This document shows positions 37,601 to 44,552 of a stretch of 64,000 bases of DNA, in pieces. A program made the translations under genes and the position numbers. Every line of letters begins with the position of its first letter. The first letter of the stretch is position 1. The DNA comes from Fibrella rubiginis. GTDB lineage: Bacteria > Bacteroidota > Bacteroidia > Cytophagales > Spirosomataceae. The DNA lies in assembly GCF_017353185.1 (NCBI RefSeq), contig NZ_JAFMYV010000006.1, positions 1 to 64,000 of the forward strand, given 5' to 3'. Below the pieces are notes generated by a model, which was not told where the DNA came from, searched no databases, and saw only the letters and a list, made by a program, of their open reading frames with translations.

Positions 37601-37720
37601 CAACGTCAGTTCTCCCTTGGCGTTGAGCTGCACCACAAACGCTTCGACCAGATAGCCGACATATTCATGTTGCAAAAGTGAATAGATGACCTGAAAGGGT
37701 TCGGAAGGGGAAACTTTCAT
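34694..37720 (-). CDS. SNF2-family helicase / ATPase
   Basis: Large (about 1008 residues) Swi2/Snf2-type DNA translocase. The N-terminal ~480 residues are a bacterial-SNF2-specific region without zinc finger. The ATPase core has motif I ADDMGLGKTVTTLA near residue 575, Ia MPTSLIYNWELE, motif II ILDESQAIKN (DESQ in place of DEAH), III LTGTPLENS, V ISLKAGGLGHNLTAADYV and VI AIDRAHRIGQ. The start at 37720 (MKVSPSEPF) is chosen over an ORF start 19 codons upstream. It could remodel protein-DNA or RNA polymerase complexes as RapA does. No methylase or nuclease neighbour suggests a defence role. Confidence 0.92.
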   Translation of the reverse strand: MKVSPSEPFQVIYSLLQHEYVGYLVEAFVVQLNAKGELTLQVQSLSPQNVAEFSAGLDERDFELVRLTDQISQDALLRRFNNRKQSAVDFFLKVFDPQKGDKVTQEAICDHVQHTKAQILPLLADKPLFAMSNDGNAVGDPITYMPEPARVYFHFVRTDESTTYFPIIRYPVATDNGTPQTERVDFQHRNALILCDEPAWLLVQNKLYHFAKLNRNVVSRVEGEGTDVDGKKLRPFLNKSNIVVPKKMEAQYYERFMVPLIAQYDVFAKGFEIRTESLTPAPVLTLSERVDSHKVPASLFGEPVDLADETAHNQVVLDLSFQYGDHTFRFDSFSQAANVSLEVVGDDYIFHKIKRDLRVERQRLTFLREHGLDLRNGRTALPKSQAFSWLAEQVQPLTDAGFQLRQNAEDTRRYFLGYSDLSISIREGRDWFDIYANVRFGEFEIPFIKLRSLILNNKHEFTLPNGEIAVIPDAWFAKYAELVGFIETSVDNDGTDKLVLQKHHLALVQDLDKESLADTIISRRLEGLREFERIDEFPLPSGFRGTLRPYQKAGYDWMNFLRQYHFGGCLADDMGLGKTVTTLAMLQGRKEANADGVSRPSLLVMPTSLIYNWELEASRFTPDLRVLVYTGTYRDKNTANFDDYDLVLTSYGIVRIDIDLLQHYPFDYVILDESQAIKNPNSYITRAIMQVQSAHRLILTGTPLENSTMDLWTQITFINPGLLGSQSFFRNTYQIPIEKRNDEQKMHKLYGLIKPFMLRRNKAQVATDLPAKVETVLFCEMTPEQEKTYEEAKSYYRNLILERIEEEGLAKSQMVVLQGLTKLRQIANHPRLVDQEYEGDSGKLDDVRMRLETAIMEGHKILIFSQFIKHLAVIKQYLTARNIRYAYLDGSSTDRPEQVARFQTDESVQLFLISLKAGGLGHNLTAADYVFLLDPWWNPAIEAQAIDRAHRIGQQKTVFTYKFITKNSVEEKILALQRSKQRLASELVTTEESFMKSLTKEDVLVLLD

Positions 37721-37924
37721 ATACAACTGTACGAGACGACCCCAAATATACGATTGCCCGCTAACGGCGCAAATCAAGATTATTTAGTGTTTTCCGTCAG
37801 TCGTATGCTGATAAATTCATCCACGCCTTAACTGCCGCATATGAGCCTGTTTTTACTTCTGTCTGGCTAACGTTGGCTATATACGTCGGTGCGTTTGATA
37901 CACTGTTACTTATCTAATGGAAAG

Positions 37925-37984
37925 AAGCCTGTTTAAGAAGCACCACTTTGGCCAGTTAACTGTCGATGGCTCTCAAACAGGCTT
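37925..37984. terminator. Weak hairpin, 10-bp arms
   Basis: AAGCCTGTTT (37925-37934) pairs with AAACAGGCTT (37975-37984) around a 40-nt loop, 31 bp beyond the stop of the gene at 38016. No T-run follows. The rest of the 37721-38015 gap shows nothing else to me; promoters of the helicase must lie there. Confidence 0.45.
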
Positions 37985-38015
37985 ACGAGCTTATTGGTAC
38001 AAGGTAGATTGCTGC

Positions 38016-39395
38016 TCAGGGAACGGTTGGTTTGATAACACTACGCTTGGTGATACCCAACGAGATGGCCAGAAACCAAGAAGGTCGTAAAGCGCGGTCA
38101 GTCACATCGTCAATTTTAACGCCGGGGTATGAGGTGCCTGTCACGAATTGCCCCTCTTTCAGGCGATTGATCGGTAGATAGCTAACCCCTGTCGATACAA
38201 ACACTTTCTGTGAGCGTCCTATAATAGCTGACGCCCCCGCCAGAAAGCCCAGCTTGATGTCGGTAAACTCCTTAAAGCCAGCGTTGATCCCAAATAGACC
38301 ACCAATAGCAAATCCTGTGTGCTTGCGTTTAAATACATGCATCATTGAGGAAACGGTTGGTGTAATAGTATTGAATAAACCGCCTTTATCACGTTGACGC
38401 AGGGTATTTTTATCACCGCTTACCTCGAAAAAGAACTGTTCGTCGGCAACGAAATTGGCCACTGGCCCCACACTATAGTCAAGTTTCCAGCCTCCTTTAA
38501 CGGGGAAGGGATCGACAAACTGTTGATCGTCTATGTTGACTTCGTACTCCACTTCGTCGGCATCGCCCGCCTTACCCATCAATTTCACAGGCAACGATTT
38601 CACTACATAGCTAGTCGAGTCAATGGCATTGGCAAATAGTTGACCGATGTCAGCCAGCGTGTTTTTGTACTTTTTTTCCAGTTCCCGATATGACCTATCG
38701 ACCTGGTTTAGCGCAGTACTGATTCGGGCTTCTTTATCTTTTTCGTTTGCATCGTGTGCTGTTTTGATGGCTTTCAGGTATCGGACAGCAACCCTGTCGT
38801 AAGCTTTATCAAAAGCCTCGAAATTAGCTTCCAGCGTATCCATCATTGCCAGATTGATCTTTCGGTTAACTAGTGCCGCTGTCATGCTAACTGCGTCGTA
38901 GAAGCGTTTATCACCCATGGTGCCTATCAAGCGTTCCTTGACAAAAAGCGCATCATCAATCTTTCTGGCTTTTTTGTAGTAGTCTCTGCATTCACTGACC
39001 AATGTATCCATTTCGAGTTTCAATACTCGGACAGTGCCTGCATTCTTCTCTACATCTACCATTTCTTTTATTTGCTCATCCGTATTGGTTAGTTCCTTAG
39101 CCGCTTCCAGTTTGATGCTGAAAACCGCCAGTAACTGAGCGGGTATGGGCGTAGAGATACTGTATAACTTACTGTTTATGAGAATCCTTTGCGCAAACGG
39201 ATTGATATTGATGAGGATGTAGCTGCTGTTGGTACCATATGGCAAAAATACTTCGCTGGAATCTAGTACAGGTACGTACTTATTCGTCGCCTTATCGAGT
39301 GTGACGTACGTTCGCGCTGCATAGTCATAGGTGATAACCTGGGCCCGGAGGGTCAGCGCTGCTCCAATCAGCAGGAGCGTTAGTAAGGTTTTCAT
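38016..39395 (-). CDS. Secreted protein, unknown, helical middle
   Basis: Not recognised. The 459-residue product has a signal peptide (LLTLLLIGAALTLRAQ), a short beta-rich start, a long charged helical middle (about 110-270, with KELTNTDEQIKEMVDVEKN and many Lys/Glu/Asp heptads), and a beta-rich C-terminal part that alternates polar/hydrophobic residues with Gly/Phe (FAIGGLFGINAGFKEF, LGFLAGASAIIG), like an outer-membrane barrel. A periplasmic helical domain plus barrel is therefore possible. It is 41 bp downstream of the DyP peroxidase in the same direction, so both are probably one operon. Confidence 0.65.
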   Translation of the reverse strand: MKTLLTLLLIGAALTLRAQVITYDYAARTYVTLDKATNKYVPVLDSSEVFLPYGTNSSYILININPFAQRILINSKLYSISTPIPAQLLAVFSIKLEAAKELTNTDEQIKEMVDVEKNAGTVRVLKLEMDTLVSECRDYYKKARKIDDALFVKERLIGTMGDKRFYDAVSMTAALVNRKINLAMMDTLEANFEAFDKAYDRVAVRYLKAIKTAHDANEKDKEARISTALNQVDRSYRELEKKYKNTLADIGQLFANAIDSTSYVVKSLPVKLMGKAGDADEVEYEVNIDDQQFVDPFPVKGGWKLDYSVGPVANFVADEQFFFEVSGDKNTLRQRDKGGLFNTITPTVSSMMHVFKRKHTGFAIGGLFGINAGFKEFTDIKLGFLAGASAIIGRSQKVFVSTGVSYLPINRLKEGQFVTGTSYPGVKIDDVTDRALRPSWFLAISLGITKRSVIKPTVP

Positions 39396-39436
39396 AATTG
39401 TAAGTGGTGTGAATGGTGTGGATCGTTTTCATAGAC

Positions 39437-40876
39437 TCAGGCTTGTTGGATATCATTAATGTTATTCAAAAACGCCATGCTTGGCGCGAAGAAGTATTCG
39501 CCTCCTTTCATTGTCACGAACTGGGGGAATAACGCATCCGTCAGCGACTGCCGGTCACCCCAAACCGTAGCAAACTGCCCGGTACGAGTGCCATCGCCCT
39601 GACCAATAACCGGGTCAATACCAACAGTAGGTCCGCTTCCGGTGGGATCATCATTGTCGGGGGTTTGTTCGCTGTTAGCCCAATTGTGCTGGATAACCTC
39701 AAACTGATTCCTGATACTGGCCTGATAGCTCATGAACAGCAGCCCTACGCCGCCTTCGGGCTTGTTATAAATCTGACCGTCGTTGGGGCCGTCGGTGCGG
39801 GAGCCAAACGGGATCCCCCGCCGGGCCATAATGTGTTTTTTGGCTTCCGCCATACCACCGTTCAGCAAACCGGAACGCGGGTTCACTTTGCGGATGTGCG
39901 CATGGAAAGGACATTTCGACGCTCCATCGGCTGTTTTGTAATCGAAGTTGTTGAGCATCGCACTGTTGATCAGACCTTCTTCATCGCTCATCTGAGCGGG
40001 CGTACCATCTTCAAACCGGCCTACAATCATGGCCCCGGCCCGTTCGCGGTCATCGCCTTCCAGGCGCAACTGGCTGGCAACGTTGGCTTCCGCCTGCTTG
40101 AATCCTTTTACATTTTGTTCCAGCTTGCGAAACACAAAGTAGCTGCCTCTGGCGTTGGCGTCGCCGTTGCCGAAGGGGTCTGCGGTCAGCACCAAACCTT
40201 TGTCGGCGCGGGGATCGAACAGAACGTCCCTTGCCGACCGGATGTGGTTCTGTTGTTTGTAGGTGTCCCATTCGTCCTCGAAAAACAGGGGCTGCGACAC
40301 CCCATCTACGTACCCGAAGTGTTCGATACCCGCCCCGGCATGGTTGAGCAACGCATTGCCCCGCTCAAGGGTGGTGATAAAGCCAAACGCACAAACCGCC
40401 TGTTGGACGTCCACAACTGCCTTTTCCAGTTCGGCCGGGTTGGCATGGGCCAGCAGGATCATGACATGCTGTTCGCCCCGGAAGCCCACCTCCCACAACG
40501 CCGGATCCGGGTCGCGGAGGTCAGCCCCAGCCATCCCGTTTCTGAACGTGGCTTCGAACCGCCCGATTCGGGCATCATCAGGAAACAGATACTCGTAACC
40601 TGCCGCGCTGATGTGGACGCAGGCAAACAGACCTGTGTCGATTTCGCCGCCGCTTGATTTGAAGAGGGCATTATTGCGCAGGTGTGTGTAGGCCGATTTT
40701 ACAACTTCATTCGTTACCAGGCTTTTAAGCCACGCTCTGGTATTCGTTGCCGATTCATCGTCTGGATTACAGCGGATGAACACATTGGCCGTATGGTGCC
40801 GCCCGTGGGCTTTCAGAATGTTACCCTGAACGCCTTCTAACATGGGCCGGCTGGTGGGGTCGAATTGGTTGATCAT
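39437..40876 (-). CDS. DyP-type haem peroxidase
   Basis: Dye-decolourising peroxidase: uses H2O2 to oxidise phenols, dyes or porphyrin-like compounds. The family motif GxxDG appears as FGYVDGVSQP (about 188-197), with the distal Asp, and the proximal haem histidine region reads CPFHAHIRKVNPRSG near residue 322. The frame is open 54 codons further up, but MINQFDPTSRPMLEGVQGNI (start 40876) is the normal N-terminus, and no Tat or Sec signal is seen, so the enzyme is cytosolic or encapsulated. No encapsulin gene is adjacent. The upstream gap to the divergent kinase gene holds an 18-bp palindromic site. Confidence 0.9.
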   Translation of the reverse strand: MINQFDPTSRPMLEGVQGNILKAHGRHHTANVFIRCNPDDESATNTRAWLKSLVTNEVVKSAYTHLRNNALFKSSGGEIDTGLFACVHISAAGYEYLFPDDARIGRFEATFRNGMAGADLRDPDPALWEVGFRGEQHVMILLAHANPAELEKAVVDVQQAVCAFGFITTLERGNALLNHAGAGIEHFGYVDGVSQPLFFEDEWDTYKQQNHIRSARDVLFDPRADKGLVLTADPFGNGDANARGSYFVFRKLEQNVKGFKQAEANVASQLRLEGDDRERAGAMIVGRFEDGTPAQMSDEEGLINSAMLNNFDYKTADGASKCPFHAHIRKVNPRSGLLNGGMAEAKKHIMARRGIPFGSRTDGPNDGQIYNKPEGGVGLLFMSYQASIRNQFEVIQHNWANSEQTPDNDDPTGSGPTVGIDPVIGQGDGTRTGQFATVWGDRQSLTDALFPQFVTMKGGEYFFAPSMAFLNNINDIQQA

Positions 40877-41046
40877 CGGATGGGTGCAGTTTCTGTATTC
40901 ATGATTGTAGTGGTGAATGGTGTTGCATTTTGCCGGTGTGGATAGAATCGGAAGCCATGGAAAAGATCCGTCATCTTGCTTTTTGAGCATACCAAAGGTC
41001 GGCAGGGGAATATAACAGGATAAATCCCTGATTAGCACGATTTTCC

Positions 41047-41064
41047 ATCCTATAATTAGGGGAT
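41047..41064. promoter_or_regulatory. Palindromic site ATCCT..AGGAT-type, copy 1
   Basis: ATCCTATAATTAGGGGAT lies between the DyP peroxidase and the TPR kinase starts. It matches 14 of 18 positions of the site at 44373-44390, including the outer ATCC / GGAT and the central AATTA. A natural candidate regulator is the NarL-type response regulator at 43609-44250. Confidence 0.5.
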
Positions 41065-41156
41065 ATTACGGATAATTACTTTTCGGAAGGGTATTTAATT
41101 GGGTAATTACAACCTGACTATGTAAGTTTATTTAATCGTCTAATAGTCAGCCAGTC

Positions 41157-43136
41157 ATGAATAAACTACTATTAGTTTTCTGTTTACTGGCATTACCCTG
41201 CCTCGCTCAAAATAATCCAATCGACAGCCTCAAACGGGCGTTGAAACAGCTGGACACTCAACCCGCAGGATACCCTACAGATACGCTGCGCTGCCTAGCT
41301 ACCAAAGCACTCATGCGCGCCTATACAGACGTCGACGGCGACTCAGCGGCGCACTATAATCAACTGATGATCAGCCTGTGTCAACGGGCAAATCTGCCGA
41401 AAGACCTCATCTCCGCCTATCAGTATGCAGGGTATCTCTATCAGCTAAAGGGTGATTACTACCAGTGCATCCGGTTTTGCTTCAAGGCCCTACCGCTGGC
41501 CGAAAAACTACAGGACTACACCCGCATGGCAGCTTCGTGTGGTGGGTTGGCGCATGCTTATTATAAATTAAAGGACTATAAACGGGCGCATGACCGCTGC
41601 CAGCAGGGTATCAGGGTCTTAAACGAACACCCCGCCGCCTACGATGCCTATGTCCACGCCACAATCCTGAACACGCTGGGAGCCACCTACCGGGAGCAGG
41701 GCAACTTGAAGCAGGCGCTGACAACGAATACGATGATGTATACGCTTGCCAAAAAGGAAAACAAGCCCTGGTACGAGGCGCAGGGATTGAATGCCATTGG
41801 GCAGCTATACAACGACATGGGCGACCTGGTAAACGCCTGGATCTACTACCGCAAAGCCTTGCCGCTCTGCCGCGCTCAGGGTGTTGACCTGGAATGTAAC
41901 GTACTTATGAACATGGCCCAATTGTACCTGAAGCAACAGAACTGGAAGCAGGCGCTTGTCTACGCCAACATGGCCAGGAAAAAGGCGTTGCGGGTCAAGA
42001 ACAGCAGTATCGTGGCAGAGGCCGATGAGACATTGTATAAAACATACCGGCAGGCTGGAAAGACAACCAAAGCCCTGCAGGCCTACGAACGTTTTGTGCT
42101 GCTTAGAGACAGTATATTAAAAGAAAAAAACCAGCACCGAATCGAAACCCTGCAGGCTGAATATGATAATGTTCGAAAAACTAGCGAGTTGCAAAAGCAG
42201 CAGGTCGAGCTACTATCGCAACGCGTGAACAACCAGCAATTGAAGCAAACACGTAATGACTTGTTTGCCACCGTAGCCGTTATCCTGATTATAGCAGGCC
42301 TGTTGCTGTGGAATAACCGACGCTTACAGGCCAAAAAAGATGAGATTGACCAGCAGCGCGGCCTGCTCGAAAAAGCCCGCGAAGAACTGGCCAGCAGCAA
42401 CAAAAACCTGGAGATCCGCGTGGCCGAGCGCACAGCCGAACTGTTGAACGCGAATCAGTCGCTGATCCAAAAAAACGAGGAGATCAAGCAGGCACTATTC
42501 AAGGGACAAACCATTGAACGTAAGCGGGTTGCCCTCGAACTGCACGATAACCTCAGTAGCCTGCTCAGTGCGGTAAACATGAGCATTCAGTCGCTCAATC
42601 CAAACAATCTATCCGAACCCGAGCAATCGCTTTACCGAAGCGTAAAACAACTCATTCAAAACGCCTACGCCGAAGTCCGTAACATTTCGCACAACATTCT
42701 GCCCGCCGAACTCGACCGCGACGGCCTTGCCCCCACGTTGACAGCCTTTCTCGACAAGCTTAACCAAAGTTTATCAACGCAGTTTACGCTTGCGCTCACC
42801 GGCCTCACGGAGCGATTGCCCGTCGAGATCGAATTCAACATCTACAGTATTGTGCTGGAGTTGATCAACAACGCTATTAAACACGCCAAAGCAACGGCGG
42901 TACGTATTGAGTTGGTCAGAAACAACAACGGGGTCGATATAACCGTCACCGATAACGGCATTGGCATGGGGCAGCAAACCGGCAAACGGGGCGTAGGTCT
43001 TCAAAATATTCAGGCCCGGCTCGATTCGCTGGGTGGCACGTTCGGCGTACTGCTGCCCAACGAGTTGGGCACACGAATCTGCATTAACATTCCCATCGAA
43101 ACGGTCAGTACCAATGGGAATGCACAGACAGCCTGA
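41157..43136 (+). CDS. TPR-containing sensor histidine kinase (HisKA_3 type)
   Basis: A 659-residue kinase: signal peptide (LLVFCLLALPCLAQ), a periplasmic array of tetratricopeptide repeats (about 60-320), one transmembrane helix (LFATVAVILIIAGLLLWNN, about 368-386), a coiled coil (about 390-450), then the NarX/DesK-type phosphoacceptor (ERKRVALELHDNLSSLL, phospho-His near 462) and HATPase (VLELINNAIKHAKA; TDNGIGMG; GKRGVGLQNIQARL). This class pairs with LuxR/NarL-type regulators, and one lies 470 bp away. The TPR sensor suggests binding of a peptide or protein in the periplasm. Confidence 0.93.
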   Translation: MNKLLLVFCLLALPCLAQNNPIDSLKRALKQLDTQPAGYPTDTLRCLATKALMRAYTDVDGDSAAHYNQLMISLCQRANLPKDLISAYQYAGYLYQLKGDYYQCIRFCFKALPLAEKLQDYTRMAASCGGLAHAYYKLKDYKRAHDRCQQGIRVLNEHPAAYDAYVHATILNTLGATYREQGNLKQALTTNTMMYTLAKKENKPWYEAQGLNAIGQLYNDMGDLVNAWIYYRKALPLCRAQGVDLECNVLMNMAQLYLKQQNWKQALVYANMARKKALRVKNSSIVAEADETLYKTYRQAGKTTKALQAYERFVLLRDSILKEKNQHRIETLQAEYDNVRKTSELQKQQVELLSQRVNNQQLKQTRNDLFATVAVILIIAGLLLWNNRRLQAKKDEIDQQRGLLEKAREELASSNKNLEIRVAERTAELLNANQSLIQKNEEIKQALFKGQTIERKRVALELHDNLSSLLSAVNMSIQSLNPNNLSEPEQSLYRSVKQLIQNAYAEVRNISHNILPAELDRDGLAPTLTAFLDKLNQSLSTQFTLALTGLTERLPVEIEFNIYSIVLELINNAIKHAKATAVRIELVRNNNGVDITVTDNGIGMGQQTGKRGVGLQNIQARLDSLGGTFGVLLPNELGTRICINIPIETVSTNGNAQTA

Positions 43137-43138
43137 AG

Positions 43139-43576
43139 TTAAGTTTTAGGTGGCCCTGTAGGTGTCATGTCCGCTGTATTTTTCGATGCTTCCAAATCAT
43201 CCCAGTCTTCCAGCAGCGGGTTAATAATTTTCAGTGTATTCACATTGTCGATATACCCTTGTTTGCTTAGTGAAGCGATCATGTGCAGGTGATGGCACAT
43301 AAGGCGAAGTCCCTTATCACCTGCATAAACGGATAATGTGCTTGTATCAGCCAGCGGTACAAAGTTGCCATCGACAAACGCCACTTGCAGAACAGCAACG
43401 TCTTCATTGTTTTCCCGGATTATAGCTGGGTTGACTATCGCCCTTCCTTCCAGGTGAACGTACTTGCGCACTGGTGGTACATCTGCCGCATCGCCAGCCG
43501 TTACGCTGCTTTGTGCCTGCCGAGGCACAGTTTCCACTACCGATCCGTTGGTAGTGACGTCATCTTTGAAATCCAT
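43139..43576 (-). CDS. Unknown protein downstream of the response regulator
   Basis: Not recognised. A 145-residue protein without signal peptide or membrane helix; the middle reads like a compact alpha/beta domain (RAIVNPAIIRENNEDVAVLQVAFVDG). I chose the ATG at 43576; an earlier in-frame TTG (43585) is possible. It follows the response regulator gene by 32 bp on the same strand, so it is probably the second gene of that operon, and its stop is 2 bp from the convergent kinase stop. Confidence 0.6.
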   Translation of the reverse strand: MDFKDDVTTNGSVVETVPRQAQSSVTAGDAADVPPVRKYVHLEGRAIVNPAIIRENNEDVAVLQVAFVDGNFVPLADTSTLSVYAGDKGLRLMCHHLHMIASLSKQGYIDNVNTLKIINPLLEDWDDLEASKNTADMTPTGPPKT

Positions 43577-43608
43577 TTTTGACAAATGTTAAGTGTGAAT
43601 AGATTGAA

Positions 43609-44250
43609 TTAAACAAGTTGGTATTTAAGGGCATATTTCACCAAACCAATAGTCGTCTGCACACCCAGCTTCTGCATCAGGTGTTTGCGGTGCGTTTCAA
43701 CGGTGGTGGGACTGATGAACAGCATATCGGCGATTACCGTACCGGAATGTTCCTGCACAATGAGCCGCAGCACGTCCAGTTCGCGTTTGGTGAGGGTTAT
43801 TTTCTGTGGTTTGTCAATATCCGGCGTAAACTCAATGGTAGGGTCTCGTGCCAATAGCATCAGCACCTGTTCGCTGTAGTATTTATTTCCCTGAGCAATC
43901 ATACTAAGAGCCATTTCGAGTTCATCCCGTTCGGCGCTCTTCAATACGTAGCCATCGGCCCCGGCCCGGATGGCCTCTTTGATGGCTTCGGGCTGGTCGG
44001 CAACGGTCAGCAGACAGATTTTCACGCCCGGAAATCGCTGCCGCAGCTGCAGGGTCAACTCAATACCACCCATCACAGGCATCTGTACGTCCGATACGAT
44101 CAACTCAACGGCAGGGTCATGCTCAAGTGCCGCCAACGCCTGCCGACCGTTGGTGTGCTTCGAGACCACTTCCAAGCCATTGATGCTGGCAAGGAGCATG
44201 GCGATGCTTTCCAGGAGAATTCGGTGGTCTTCAACAACGAGGATACGCAT
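43609..44250 (-). CDS. NarL/LuxR-family response regulator
   Basis: Receiver domain with acidic pair VEDH and phospho-acceptor Asp54 (IVSDVQMPVMGG), the conserved Lys in GYVLKSAERDE, and a C-terminal LuxR-type HTH (LTKRELDVLRLIVQEHSGTVIADMLFISPTTVETHRKHLMQKL). The ATG at 44250 is chosen over one five codons upstream, as it begins MRILVVEDH. Pairing with the TPR kinase at 41157-43136 fits the family rule that HisKA_3 kinases phosphorylate NarL-type regulators. It is divergent from the TonB receptor gene. Confidence 0.94.
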   Translation of the reverse strand: MRILVVEDHRILLESIAMLLASINGLEVVSKHTNGRQALAALEHDPAVELIVSDVQMPVMGGIELTLQLRQRFPGVKICLLTVADQPEAIKEAIRAGADGYVLKSAERDELEMALSMIAQGNKYYSEQVLMLLARDPTIEFTPDIDKPQKITLTKRELDVLRLIVQEHSGTVIADMLFISPTTVETHRKHLMQKLGVQTTIGLVKYALKYQLV

Positions 44251-44372
44251 AGTTCTGGCAATCAATGGTTAATCAGATGCAAACTGATCTTTTCATCCTG
44301 ATTACCAACTAGATTGTTACAAAAGTCTGCACCATCGCGGCGGTCTACAATCCCCCATTTGTATGATTTTAC

Positions 44373-44390
44373 ATCCTTGAATTACAGGAT
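44373..44390. promoter_or_regulatory. Palindromic site ATCCT..AGGAT-type, copy 2
   Basis: ATCCTTGAATTACAGGAT, embedded in a longer palindrome ACATCCT-N8-AGGATGT (44371-44392), lies in the 302-bp gap between the response regulator and the TonB receptor. It shares 14 of 18 positions with the site at 41047-41064. A possible NarL-type regulator binding site. Confidence 0.5.
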
Positions 44391-44509
44391 GTGCCACCGC
44401 CTAACAAAGGTTGCCCACCGACAGGCAGCATCAGCCGGGTAATCTCCCGTTTGTAGGCTGGTATTTTCCCCGTTTATCTTCCGCACAAAACCAATCGTCA
44501 GCCCTCTAC

Positions 44510-44546
44510 GTAGATGAGCTGAGCCTATGTACAGCTCATTCATCTA
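44510..44546 (+). promoter_or_regulatory. Hairpin just before the TonB receptor start
   Basis: GTAGATGAGCTG (44510-44521) pairs with the segment 44532-44546 (CAGCTCATTCATCTAC) with a 4-nt bulge, closing 6 nt before the ATG at 44553. Folded in the mRNA it would cover the ribosome-binding area. Confidence 0.45.
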
Positions 44547-44552
44547 CCTGTT

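Noticed and set aside
39665..40657. 330-codon open frame on the plus strand
   Set aside because: It lies antisense to the DyP peroxidase, whose motifs are clear. The frame has no recognisable domain and follows from the codon bias of the real gene.
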